From: Marasmius tenuissimus
Lineage: Eukaryota; Basidiomycota; Agaricomycetes; Agaricales; Marasmiaceae
Length of the DNA stretch: 64,000 bases
Direction of reading: 5' to 3'
NCBI GenBank assembly: GCA_029532415.1
Contig: JAQOTA010000071.1
Coordinates: 2,170,001 to 2,234,000, forward strand
Under the pieces are notes generated by a model. It was not told the origin of the DNA and did not search any database. It saw only the letters and a list, made by a program, of their open reading frames with translations. The position numbers were made by a program, and so were the translations under genes. Within the stretch, counting starts at the first letter, position 1. Each line of letters opens with the position of its first letter. Of the stretch, positions 45,733-59,816 are shown piece after piece.

Positions 45733-47235
45733 ACACAACGGGCAGGCCAGGTTTCCACGACTGTAATTTCTAAATGTAAAAGGGAATCGTAAAGTTTAAA
45801 ATTCACGATTCACTTTTGCAGTCATTGTAGGATTCAACTCACGGCCGTAAAATAAATCGTAAAAGGTTTGTTTTTACGATGGTGATTTATGACGTAGTAC
45901 AACTGTATATAGCAATTTTTTTCGAGCTCAGATGGTTTTGTTTTACGCCCATAAAAGAATGATCTTTATGAGCTCAAAAAGGAATCTGTGACTCTGTACA
46001 GGCCTCAATCAGCGCTGTTCTACAGTGAAAATCTGGTGGAATCCACTCGGCAACTAATTCTTGGACTCGTAAAAGTTATTCTTTTACGCGCGTAAAATAA
46101 AACTGTCCGAGCTCGAGAAAAATTGCTATACTAATAATTTTCGGGAAGTTGGCCAGGTAAGCGGTTCCACGCCATTATCTTGGTAAACTCAGTTACACTT
46201 GGGCAGTGAATGATTTGATAGTACTTTTGAACATCTGAAGTGCATACCGTGTGAGTTTCATGAGCTTGGGTGTTGTGCCGGTCAAGAAATGCTTGCTTTG
46301 CTGACGCGAGTCCAAATTTCGGCAAAATGGGGTAGTTGGCCGGTTGTGAGTATTCACAGATGATGGTCACTACAACCCCTAATATAGGTCAAAAACAATG
46401 TATTTAGGTGCAATTCAAGGTTCAAGAGCGTGAAAAACATGTTATAAGTACATACCAATATCAGATACCGGTGGTGCGCTGGCATCCTGTGTGGGGAGCC
46501 CACCCCAGGCCAACACCACACATTATTGACACTGGAGCTTCGCAGGGCAATTAATATGGTCCTATAAAACTAGATAAACAGCTAAAATAGGTATTTGTGT
46601 AGTGTGGTCCGTGGATGCCCACGGGACTGGGTGATAAGCCAGATAGGCCGTCGTGAATGTGGCAGACAGCGTGGGAAGAAAATAGACGCCGTCAGAAATT
46701 CTATCATATATGGAGGAAAACAGGCCATGGTGACGAGTAACTCGCTCATATGTCTTGCTGGAAGGCACATCTATTCATGTTGAGCTTCTAGAGATAGACA
46801 TACAGACAAAGTGCGTGGTAATTCCCTCAGTAAACTACCGCGACGGCTAAGAAATCACGTAATTTCTTGACTTGCCTGGATTTTTCCGGCCACACCCTGG
46901 TCCAAACTCGCTGAATCACACTCGGGTGGTTTCTACAGGTCGATATAGATTAAATGTGCACTATGTGACTGGCTTTGAGTTGCTATAACACGGTGACAGC
47001 CGTGTGGAACCCAAGTGGCCAACTTCCCAGGGGTGGCCAACTAGGTGAAGGCCTATAGTATACGGTTGTACTACGTCATAAATCACCATCGTAAAAACAA
47101 ACCTTTTACGATTTATTTTACGGCCGTGAGTTGAATCCTACAACGACTGCAAAAGTGAATCGTGAATTTTAAACTTTTACGATTCCCTTTTACATTTAAA
47201 ATTACGGTCGGGGAAACCTGGCCTGCCCGTCGTGT
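45733..47235. mobile_element. 1.5-kb element with ~176-bp terminal inverted repeats
   Basis: The left arm 45733-45908 (ACACAACGGGCAGGCCAGGT... to GTAGTACAACTGTATA) is the inverted copy of 47058-47235 (TATACGGTTGTACTACGTC... to CCTGGCCTGCCCGTCGTGT), with only scattered mismatches. The arms carry several TTTTACG/CGTAAAA words. The interior holds a nested foldback element immediately after the left arm and a minus-strand frame (46370-46131, FGLASAKQAFLDRHNTQAHE) too short to classify. I could not find a convincing target-site duplication at the outer ends. A non-autonomous cut-and-paste element is the simplest reading. Confidence 0.75.
45908..46130. mobile_element. ~220-bp MITE-like foldback element nested in the 1.5-kb element
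   Basis: TATAGCAATTTTTTTCGAGC at 45908 pairs with GCTCGAGAAAAATTGCTATA ending at 46130. The arms continue inward for about 65 bases (GTTTTGTTTTACGCCCATAA against the matching inverted stretch). TA/TATA at both ends is compatible with a TA target duplication. The central ~85 bases are unique. Confidence 0.7.
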
Positions 47236-47872
47236 GAAGGCCCACGGTAGAAGTTCTAGATGCGACGTACGCGTAATAAAGCTGGCCCCTTGACCTTCAT
47301 TCCAGAGGACAGCGTTCTTGTCCGATTAAAATTACTGCGTGATTGTTCTCTCTGCATGTTCTGGGACTCAAACAGCCTGCGGCGAAGAGAAACTGAATAG
47401 AAATGGGTTGAATGAATCGTGTTGATGGATAAGAGTGCTGGTGCTTGAAGCGAGGATGATTAAAAGTGTTGTCCCTGGATTTTCACCGATATGCGACCCA
47501 GTTCGACTGCCAAACGGGCGTGTTTTTGCTGCATCTCACCAAAGATTTCGTAGCGAGTGTAAAAACAGGGAATGTATCGCACTACGACCTGCTGAGCTTA
47601 TTTGAAGTGTGGCGTAAGAACAGCACAACGGCCTAGTTGACGGTACGAAAGAGAGCTCGAAATCCCGATGGACCGCAGACAGATCCGAAAGGACCGAATT
47701 TCCCACGCCCAGGGTCACGTCTCCACTTTAGGTCATGAATGTGATGTAATATGACTCGAAACAGAAAGGCCCATAATTTTTTCTCAATAAATTTGAAGCT
47801 GCCAATTGGATCTGGCTTATTTCTCCACCTTACTCTCATTTGCTCTCTCCTCCCCACTCGAATCCTAAAAAA
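47236..47872 (+). promoter_or_regulatory. Homocitrate synthase upstream region
   Basis: About 640 bases separate the end of the inverted-repeat element from the homocitrate synthase ATG. A TCAATAAATTTG motif at about 47786 could serve as a TATA-like site. A pyrimidine-rich run (TTTGCTCTCTCCTCCCCACTC, about 47840-47860) just before the ATG is typical of fungal transcription start regions. I found no clear match to the TCC-N5-GGA site of the yeast Lys14 regulator. Confidence 0.35.
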
Positions 47873-49707
<1,835 letters not shown>

Positions 49708-50411
49708 AAGAGAGAGAGGAGTTGTTTGTTTTTTTTTGCTCTTTTTTGTATATATACCTTACTACCGCCCGCCACCCCCAGAGTTTTAGAGAAGATGAAA
49801 AGTATCTTGGGACAGAGAAGCGAAGCAAAAAGGTTCTGTATCCTTGTTGATATCTATAGAACCCCAGTCTGTTATCCGCGAGTAATGTACAATAGATCGA
49901 TTTTTTACGAGGACTTTTTTGCATGCGGATATGCGGAACGAGGGCGAGAGAGCGAAAAGGGTTACCCCTCTCGACGATAGTGTCCCCACGAACTACGCGC
50001 GTCATGATAGTGGATACGAATACTTATCTTCTGATGTTTCCATGGTCGGTCAAACCGTTGCTCACCGCGAGGCACCGAGACGTTGCAACAGGTACTGGTA
50101 CCGATCTGTTACGTTCACAATAGCCTCGCGCGAAATCATATAATGCCAGCGTCGAGTACATTAGACCGTAGAGAACAGGACGACATGTAAAATACAACAG
50201 AGAATACAGATGAGCAAGTATCGTATAAAGCTTGTAGTAGAAGAGAGAAGAACGTGTACTGTGAATGCCGATAGATGCAAGAGAGGAAAGAAGACAAAGA
50301 AAGAAGAGGAGATAAAGTTATGGCGGAGGCGAGATACGTGCAAACGTCCGTGATCATTAGATGAATAGACTGAGTGAGTGTGAGCGGTTCAGCGCAAATA
50401 AGTTTTTTTGG

Positions 50412-53400
50412 TCATGCAATGCCTAACTTGTGCAACATTTCGTCAAGTGTTTTGAATGCTACCGGTTTGACGAGGCTTGGGGGTGCAATGTCAGCGAGTG
50501 CCTTGGTCGACATAGGGAGGCGATACGCACTAGCCGTCAACGCCTGCCTCAAATGCCCGCCTCTTATCTTCTAATGAGGACATCCCGGTGAGGGCTACAA
50601 TCCGACTATGCCGGGTTTGCTCCGCCTTGTCCTCCCATTCCCGAATTTCTGCAGTGGCTCCAATGCCTGGACGTAGGGTTTCAGGACGTCGATACAACGG
50701 AATGATCAGCGGAGACACTCACCATCGAGCACGGGCATCGACAAGTCCAGGAGAACCACACTACCCAAACTGATCAGCGCATGCTCGACAGAATTATGGA
50801 CCTTACTGACTCGAAAGGGCCTTCCTTCGAATAAACATTCACCCCGTCCCGTCCATCAACCGCGTCTCGGAATTCATATCCCTTCGACTTCAGCCACTTG
50901 ACACTATCCATTGAAAACAAAAGTCAGCTCCGAACGTAGACCGAATTCCGAGACACGCACAGCAGATTCCGAAGGATACTGTTGTCCTCAACGACCAAGA
51001 TCTTGACCTTGTGCTCTTTGGTGATAGTTCCAACAGACGATTTGAGCAACGTCCCCCCGGAGCCAACAGTGATCGTGGGTTCCACCGTATCAGGATCCGG
51101 TTTCTCTTCGGTCTCTGGCATAGTAGACATTGCCGATTGTGCCCACGAGGTCGAGGAACTAGGATGTATTGTCATCGATCTTGGACTCATCGAAGGACGA
51201 CGATGCAGCCTCATCGCCTCTTCTGAAGAGTTTCGTCGCGGAGGGATATTGACCGTGGCAGCAAGCGGTCCGCCAGCAGCAAACGACGAATGACTGACTT
51301 GATCATGCTCGTGAAACGAACGGGCTGACGTTCCAGGGGTAATGCACCCTGATGAGATCTTCAAAGCGTGCAGACAGAGCTTGAGGACCGATCGAATACG
51401 GGAAGGGCCACCAGGTTTGTAGACGACGCGGCAGAAGCCACCTATGAGCTCGTGCTCGCTAACGACTGACAGGACGTTTGGACTTCCTCTTGAGGATGAA
51501 AGGATGATAAAAGGCCGGCTGGTGTCGCGTCTTTCTGTAGCCTCGATCACAGGCCCCACGTCCTCGTTTAGGATCACAATCTCCCCATATGCAGTCCCTG
51601 GCGCCCGAATGTCGAATCCCCACCACGAAACGAGATAGTTCTGAAGTACCAAGCGAAGCTGTTGGATACCGCGGTGCTCGCTATCAAAGCCAACCAAAGA
51701 TACAGTGGGAGGATGGTAAGGGTCGTCAAACTTGAACCTAGCATCGGAAGAAGGCGTAAAGTCATCGCGGTCCTCAGGAATTTCCGCGTGGAATGTGATC
51801 TTGATCTCCGTTCCAACTCCCTCTTCACTCCAGACATCCACCTTTCCTCCAACGCTCTCAGATGTGACTATGCTGTTCACGATCGCGAGGCCGAGACCAG
51901 TCCCCGTTTGGAGAGGGTTCTCCTGTGAGAACGGATGGAATAACTGGTTCTGTATATGAATGTGAGCCAGAGTTTACCAGCAGTAGATCGCACACCATAC
52001 CTTTAGGAAGTTCTGGCTGATGCCCTGTAGTCATAGCATTCAAAGTCAGCTTCAATGATCGAACGCCAAATCACAATACTCGAACCTTCCCGCTGTCCAC
52101 CACCGATAACTCGACCTTCACCTTCCCAGGGAAATCGCTATCCGATAGTGGCAACTGTCGCAATACAACATGAACGAATCCATCCGAGGTAAACTTCAGA
52201 CTATTCCCAAAAACGTTCATCAATACACGACGTATACCTCCCTTCTCGCACTTCAGTAGCCAACTCTGACGTGGAAGACGCATTTTTAGTGCCATCAGTA
52301 CCGCTCGAATAAAAACTGTCACTTACTTCCGCTTGACCAATATCGATAATGGTTTCGACGTGCTTGCGCCGGGTGGTAGAGCTGGGCTTGTCTTCTTTGG
52401 GGGGAGAGTAAACGCTCCCAATCCCAGTGTCTTCCATGATGGCTGTCCGTGCCCGGTGTCCGATCCAACACCCATCTACCGCGTCTTCGACAAGCTGCAT
52501 TAAGTCAACCCTGTTTACAAAGAGAATTAGATCAAGATAGATAGATTCGACGAGGCAGATAAGCGACGGACTTGGTAGGAACGATGACGTTCTCAACGCC
52601 TCCGGACTTTGAATTGCCACTCAATTTTGTGAAGTCGAGGACGTGATTTACAGTCTCCACCAGCGAGGTGCCACACGCTTGTACAGTTTGCAAGAAAGAA
52701 ACTTGTGCGTGATTTAGGTCACTGTCACTCAGAAGCTCAGCAGCCGCTAGAATCTACAAGATGGGTTGCGGAGCAGAGATTATCAACAAAATGTTCTAGA
52801 CACGAGCTCAGTAGTGACGTACCCCATGCAACGGTGTGCGCAGTTCATGCGAGATGCTAAATCAAGAGATTAGATCATCTCAACTGGGGAATAGGTCATT
52901 TTGGACGTACTTGGAGATGAACAAGCTTTTGGCCTTGTCAGCAAGTATCATCCTTCGCTTGAGCACCGCAGACAATATAATAACGCCTATAAAGAGGCTT
53001 ATGAGAGCTTAAACTGCGTAGAGGTATATTTCCACGCACCAATCGCACGCAAGTAGGATAATTCATGACCCTCCAACTACAACGATACGGTCAGTAAATC
53101 CTACGAATAACAAGCACTGCAAAACTCACGAAACGTTTAGTGTGCTCTGACGCGTTGTAAGCGCACAACAATGCAAAAGGCCTCTTGTCGATATTGAATA
53201 TTGGCACAGCTACATGACGTTGAAACCCACGATAGAATCACGACAAGCGACGGAATTGAAATGAGCCATCTTCATACCCAACACAACCACACCAAGGCAG
53301 AACACTCACTCAAGGCGTATTGGACGCGAGAAGGTAAGAACTGCCTGAAGGTTTGAGGCACAAACCCCTCATCACTAATATAGCCATCGGGGTACTTTGC

Positions 53401-56400
53401 AAAGAAGGCGTTCAGCTTGGCATACTCCTCCGACGTCAAGTTCTTTGTAGTCGTTTGTTGTACGTCGGGGTCCCCATGGTGAAGCACGACGCTCACGCTC
53501 CCTTCTCCCGACATCGACTCGAGTACTTCGCAGTGCGATACATCCATAACGATCACACCTTCCACATCCAGCGTACGCTGTACTAGTTTTGCAGCCCGAT
53601 CATACACGCGATCCATAGACGACGGCATGAGCAGCTCTGACGTCTCGTCACCATTTGTGTTCGAGTTGAACTCCGGAGAGGCGCCTTGCGAAGACCGGGA
53701 TTGTGCAGGACTACGCTCGGCTTCAGATTGCTGTTCCATATCGATCTCGAGACACTCCCGACTGAATTGTTCCATCTATAAAGATTGAGGTAAGCCAAGT
53801 CCATGACTGTCCCCATGTGCATGAAAGGCCTCACCGAGCTCTGTATCCTGTCTCGTATCCGCAACTGAATCTACAGAGGTAGGGAAAGTACATCAGCAAG
53901 ATGTTTCAACCCAACGTCGATGCCGAACGCCCTCGCACCTTGTCTCTCCACAGCTCCATCTCTCTCATGGCGATCGCTGCGAATTCTTTGAGTGTATGTC
54001 GCAGTCGGGGCGTGAACTCTTCCCGTGGAGCATCATCTATGACTGCCAAGCTAACGCATTCATTGAGACCTTCATATGCAATCGCAAGCATCAATGAACG
54101 AGGGGAGCGAACCTTCCAACATTGTACCCATCCTGCGTCCGCAACGGCGCACCTGCGTAGAACCTCACGTATGGTGCCCCTACGACATGTGGCTACAGTG
54201 CCAGACGAGAAAGAACGGGTGGTGCAAAGGAAGGCAACGTGACAAACAATAGGGAAGAAAAAGTGTAAGCGTTGTGCTCGTCCCCAGCGTAATAGTGCAA
54301 CAGAAAAACGGGAGGGGCAGAGGCAGTCTGAACGAACACGTGTACGTACGTTTTTCGCAAATCGCCAATCCGCCCAAGTATCCAAAACGACCATGGGTTC
54401 ATCATCTCTGAGGGGGTTTCAGAACGACTTACGTAAGATGAAAGTGGAACTTACCGTTGGAGGATGGTATGTGCACACAGCGAGTGAATGCGTGCATTGT
54501 TCTTGACCTTCATACCCCCTAGTAGATCACGAAGTCTTCAGCATGTTGGAACGAGACACAATGGATACCCCATACATTCCGATTTGAACCATTGCTCATT
54601 CCCGTCCAGAAGGCTAATAAACACTCCTTTGGTATTGAAGACCAACTTGGCCAGATGTGCTATTCGATCAAAGTTGAGGTCTGATCCCGTGTTCCAGATA
54701 TTGAACCTAAAAAGTGATATTAGTTACTCCTGCCTCGTGTTTTTGGCGTGGCGGATGGGTGCGGGGTGGATAGAACGATCTCGAAGCACTATCACTTACT
54801 TATACAATGCCCTCCGTCTCTCCAACTCGTCCGGGGGATTTGGGGGTGCCAAATACCCAATCTCCTGAAACATCTGCTCCTCCTTAGCTGCGCGCGTCCC
54901 AACTCCCAACGCTCCAGCTCCTACCCCCGGCCCTATCGATACACTGCTAGGTATGCCTTGGTTCTGACTCACACCCAACAGTGACTGACCGTTTGTCGTT
55001 GCCGTTGAGCTATCGATTACACCATCGCCCACCCCCGTGCCACTTGCCTCCACAGCAGCATCCCCAATCGATGGCAACACAGGTAACGTTCCACTCCCAC
55101 TATGGCTCCCAAACCTATACATCCCACCCCCCGCTACGTTGAATGGGTTCAACCGCCCAGTTCCCAGCTGAGGTAACGGTGCACTCGTCTGTCTCGTAAG
55201 GTTAACCCTTCTTGGAAGAGCGGGTCCTGAAGCCACCTCTCCCACATCCGGGGCGACAGGTTTTGGGGACTTAGTGGTCGAAGGCGGTGCGGGTGAGCCG
55301 CTCAACGATTGTTGCTGATCACCACCGACTCCTCCACTCCCGCCTAGGGGTGCACCAGGATTCGTGTGAGTCGGCACGGGTACGGTCATCGCTCCAGTCG
55401 GATGTATAATCACTTGTGAATGCGTATACGGGTACGGGTACGAATACGAGGGTAACATCGGGGCGGGTATCGGCATGGACGATTGTCTTCGAGGGAGATC
55501 ATGAGAGCTGGGTGGCGTGTTGGCGTTCGAGAGCGATATGGGCCCAGGAGGGTTCAATCTTGTCTTTTGCAAGCGTGACGGTGAGAGATTAGACGGTGAG
55601 GTGCTCGGGGGCTTGGTGGGGGGTGTGACGGTGGTGATAGAACTGGCCGAAGGCGATCTGGATATTGAGCCGTCGTACGCATAGGCATCCAAAGAGCTTG
55701 TGGGTGACGGGCTATGGCTAGTTCCGTTCAACCCAGGACTGGTGTTACTGAGTGATTCACTCGATTTGGAGAGAGAAATTACTTCGGGAGCTAATGAGGT
55801 GCCTGAGGATTCATAGAAAGGCGCGTTGGACCCGTGCCCCATATGTGGAAGCGAACTTGCAGAGTACTCTCCGCCTCTGGAAAAGTAATCTTCGGGAGGA
55901 GCCTCGTTGCGGACTTCTATGGGCTTCTTCTTGTCCTTCTCCTTCTTCTGCATTGGCGTCGATGTCGCAGATAAGGCTGGGGGAGTTCGAGGCGGTAACG
56001 GTCTCGATCCGGGTGACGGGGGCGATATACGTTGTGACGATGAACTCGAGAATTTTCCTTTACTTTTCGACCGTCTCAAAGAGAGGAATCTGGGCACTAG
56101 TGACTCCGGCGATGCGGGCGAATCCGAATCCGATGGAGGAATTATCCCGACCTCCGCAACAGGATTGTCAACATCCTTTGTCCCTTCCCAAAACTTCTTC
56201 CACTCCATCGACAATCTCACCCTTCTCGTCGTCCCTCCAGGCGTTATTACCGTACCTGTACTACCGTCCAAACTCTCTCTCGGCGACGTTGCATTGTAAT
56301 CCTCGCTGTTGACAGACTCCGTGGGACTGAGAGACGAGACAGTGTTCCTTTTGTGGTGCAGTAGGGATGGCAGGGACGATGGCAAAGATGATAATGACGA

Positions 56401-58006
56401 CGACGACGAGTTTACCATTCCACTGGCATGTGGGTGTGCACCACCTTCACCTCCACCCTCAGACAGGCTCCCATCCTGATGACCAGCGCCTTGCTCCACC
56501 ATTTCAGCGTCCTCCGGAAGTGTTCCAGGTACCGTTACACAGACGCTTCTCATGGGATCTGTGAGTTCATGTTCAGGGCTCGGCAATGCTAACGGCGAGA
56601 TGTTGACGTTCGAGCCTGCAAGACGCATTGTGGCGGCGTTGATAAGATGCGGAAATTTGGGTGGGACAATTGGTGCGGAGCTGCTGAGGTGAGTCGACGG
56701 ATGATGGAGGACATGATGATTTTGATGAGATGAGGGAGATACCGAGACTGTCGGTGGCGGGTTGATTGGTGCCGTGATGGGAAGTCGAGAGGAATGAGCA
56801 GGTTGATTGGACCGAGGTTGGGTTAACTCACTGGTTTGGGATGTGGTCACCGCTGTGTTGCGTAGATTGGTGGGGACACTGGGGACCGTCGATGAGTGTC
56901 CGAGAGTGGATGTAGAGTGAGCAGGTGGATGCGGAGGTTTCTTGACGCTAAAGAGCCAGAGTTAATAGAGTTGAAGTAGGGTAACACGCCACGAACCTCG
57001 TACTGCTACCACTGCCAGGGTCGGCTTCTGGGTGCGGTGAATTGGGGTATAGAGCGTTGCTTTGTATTGCCGCGGTATAAGGGGAAGGTGATGTCGCTCC
57101 AGGAGACGATGTGTCGGATGTAAGGATGGGTAACCGGTGGGGAAGAGGAAGAAACAAGTCTGCCTTCGCTTTCTGGCCAGTTGGACTCGAACTATTCCGA
57201 GAAGTTGACGAACCGGCGCTCAGACTCGTGCCCAAAGGCGGAGGGTGTAACGAGGCATGCTTATTCTTCTTCGACGTCGGCGCAATGGCTGAGGAAGAGA
57301 ATGAGTTGCGATTTCGAGGTTGAGCTGGAACAAGATATGGATCTGGCATGAATGGTACATCCTTCTGAGATCGTTTGCTCGCTGTCGTGGACGATAGCGT
57401 GTCTATCGAGCTCGATGTTGTTGTCCTTGACGCTGTTGGAGTTTTGTTCTCATCGAGAGCTTGCTGTTGCTGCAACTCTGCTGAGCTGAACGCTACATCA
57501 TCCTCAACACTGTCCACATGTCGCGACTCGTTGTCACCGAGAGCTGCATTCCCGTAAGACTCCATCCCGGATATACCCAGCCCAACGAGTTGACCGTAAT
57601 TCGGATGCATGGAACTCGTCGGTGGATTAGGTGTCCTATGTGGATCCCATCTGCCAGCAGCGTATGCAGAGATAAAAGTGGCCCAATCGTACGAATATGG
57701 GGTGTAATTGTATCGATATGTGTGTTGAACTGCTGGTTGTGGTGGAACTGACGGTTCCTGGGGTACACTGGATGATAATGGGGGTTCATTGGGTGTCGAT
57801 GGTGTTGAATGAGTTCGAGATGGAGATTGATCTGACGAGTCGTCTGTCTCTGAAAGGGTCTGCATATGTTGATGTCTATAGACCTGAGGTGATAGAAAAG
57901 GGGAATTTGCGGACGGTCCTGAAGAAGATGAGGGTAAAAGGGACACTTGCTCCCTTGAAGGGGCCGTCGATGGCCTTGAGCCCTTCTTAGAGCGTCTCTG
58001 GGACAT
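50412..58006 (-). CDS. Hybrid histidine kinase with GAF domain and C-terminal receiver
   Basis: A cytosolic two-component sensor kinase, many exons, no membrane segment. Exon 1 (58006-56997, ATG 58006) and exon 2 (56947-54800) encode ~1,050 residues of Ser/Pro/Thr-rich sequence ending EEQMFQEIGYLAPPNPPDEL. A GAF region follows (FNIWNTGSDLNFDRIAHLAK, DDEPMVVLDTWADWRFAKN, VGAPYVRFYAGAPLRTQDGY), then a second GAF-like segment (about 53775-53150). The HisKA box is SISHELRTPLHG, with the phospho-accepting His at 52849-52847. HATPase motifs are VFGNSLKFT (N box), DSGKGISQ, LFHPFSQENP and GTGLGLAIVN. The receiver has ILVVEDNS, VVLLDLSMP (phospho-Asp 50747-50745), VALTGMS and YLVKPV, ending at TGA 50412. 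All key residues are present. It should pass phosphate via an HPt protein to MAPK-linked regulators; the stimulus is unknown. Confidence 0.9.
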
Positions 58007-58159
58007 GGAGAGAGAGAAATTTAGCGCAGCGGTGGTGGTCAACCATAACCGTACTCTGGCTTGCACTGGCAGAGTCAGCTCCACACCGTCATGCACGCGC
58101 GTGATGAATTTTCCCACCCGCAGACCACTCGAGTTCGACAGTGAACACTGCGTCTGCAA

Positions 58160-58868
58160 TCGACTCTCTCTTTCTGTTTCATCCCCCGTTTTGTTTGATC
58201 AGCAAAGCTGCTATTTCGCTAGTTTTCTTTGGCTTACATGAGACCAGAGTTCCCTTCGCATTCAGCCAGACATATGACTTGCGCAGCTGATTCAAAATGG
58301 ATCGCAATCCATCGAAACATACACTGTGTGTTCCAGCTTCCCGCTCCCGATAATCCATCTGCTTTCGATCGTACGACTGGCTGGGACAGGTGCGGAAACA
58401 TCAAAGATGTCAGATCTAGAGCCAACTGTATCAGACTGTATCCAGCAGATCAATTATCGTCCGAGGTGCCTGCCGCCGCAACGACCTACAACCCCGGCTA
58501 CTGCACTGTGCGGAATAATTCTGAGCCTGGTCGACCTCGTCATAACTTTTGAGGGGACGATGTTGATGTCAAATGGTCCAACATCTATGCTTTCCGAGCC
58601 CTTGCTTTGTCCGACCCATAGTGGGCAGAGCATTCCCACGATCTTGAATATACAAGCGCCCACATGCGGAAGCATTTCCTTGGTCCAATCTCCCTCAACC
58701 CCTAGGAGTGTCTGGGCCAGGTCTAGCTCTGGAGTTACGTGATGATGAAGCTGAAGGCCATTTTTTGTGATCTGTCCGCTAAATACAGTCGAGATTGCAA
58801 GACACTCCCGCCTTTGAATTGAGATTGTACCTCTTCAGCTTCAAACTGAAGCCACTGCAGGCTAAATG
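58160..58868. other. Intergenic region upstream of the histidine kinase
   Basis: Contains the 5' flank of the kinase gene. A plus-strand frame from an ATG near 58406 (MSDLEPTVSDCIQQINYRPR) has no recognised domain or splice support and is not called. Confidence 0.3.
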
Positions 58869-59420
58869 TCACTCAACGTGTGAGAAGAAGGACCAGGCTA
58901 GCGAGGATCGCGTCAGGAGAAGACAATAGTAGGAATGCTTCTCTCGGGAACAGGTCTCAACCCGGGCGAAGACATTTTCCATCAAAAGAGGATCCGGAGA
59001 GGAGTCAAACGTTTGGTTGACACGGCAGTCGCGGGAGCTGGGATTAGCCAGCTGCCAGGCTGCTCTTCGGATCTCTATCAGGCGTAGACACTCGTAGGCA
59101 GCGTCACTGTATGACGCTGATGACTTACAGGCAACGTTTGGGGGTGACATTGAGGACACCTTTTACTGCTGACAGTAGGTCACTGGTCACCATGTACTCG
59201 AGACACCCGGGCTCCTCAGAGGAGGCGATGAGAGTAGAGATTCCGGTACATACAAGCGAATCCCTCGCCACCAACCCGCTGTACGGAATACCTTTGACAT
59301 GATTCGAAAACTGCCCCACGGTGTAGAAAATCTTGATCGCAACAACCTTTAACAACTATTACCCCCGAGTCCTCTCTGGATCCAATCGAGTTCCTCCCTC
59401 CAGGAATCCTCATGAATTCT
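58869..59420 (-). CDS. Hypothetical protein, at least two exons
   Basis: A first exon with GQFSNHVKGIPYSGLVARDS, EPGCLEYMVTSDLLSAVKGV and LNVTPKRC is followed by a good donor (GTAAGT, about 59130). A 50-bp intron ends CTGATAG and leads to EIRRAAWQLANPSSRDCRVN, SSPDPLLMENVFARVETCSR and HSYYCLLLTRSSLAWSFFSH, stop at 58869. The start codon is not resolved. The product is about 140 residues with no recognised domain. Part of the first exon has a diverged copy just downstream on the plus-strand map (59437-59620), so this may be a local duplication. Confidence 0.35.
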
Positions 59421-59436
59421 CCAGGATTCAGAAGCG

Positions 59437-59620
59437 ATGGTTCATGTAGAAATCCCGGCCCATGGAAACGAAGTCTCCGTCACCCGGTTGTTTAATGTAC
59501 GGAATGCCAGTGTCACAAGTGATGCCTCTAGACCAGAGGCGTACCTCAGAAGACGGTGGCCCCGTGGTCAGAAAGCCCTAATCACAACAAACAACCTATT
59601 CCGCCGATGTTCCCTCTAGA
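59437..59620. repeat. Diverged duplicate of the 59230-59400 segment
   Basis: GTAGAAATCCCGGCCCATGG... GTACGGAATGCC ... CAACAAACAACCTATT ... CCCTCTAGATC parallels GTAGAGATTCCGGTACATAC... GTACGGAATACC ... CAACAACCTTTAACAACTAT ... CTCTGGATC about 205 bases away in the same orientation. The copy has lost the open frame of the neighbouring gene. Confidence 0.5.
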
Positions 59621-59816
59621 TCTGAAACTCCCCTATCATCCCGCGTTAGTTGTCCTCGATAGTCAAATTAACGGCGGTTTTCAAACGAGAAACCGAATTC
59701 GCAAAACCCGGCCAACGATCTTTAGCTCGAGGCTGTGTAGCAGTTCCGAACCATGTGAAACAGTGACTGGTCTGAGTCGGGTTGAAATGAAGAGTGGAGG
59801 TCCAGAGGAGGCTTGA

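Noticed and set aside
55752..56312. Plus-strand frames up to 186 codons
   Set aside because: Antisense to the low-complexity exon of the histidine kinase; codon bias of that exon keeps the opposite strand open.
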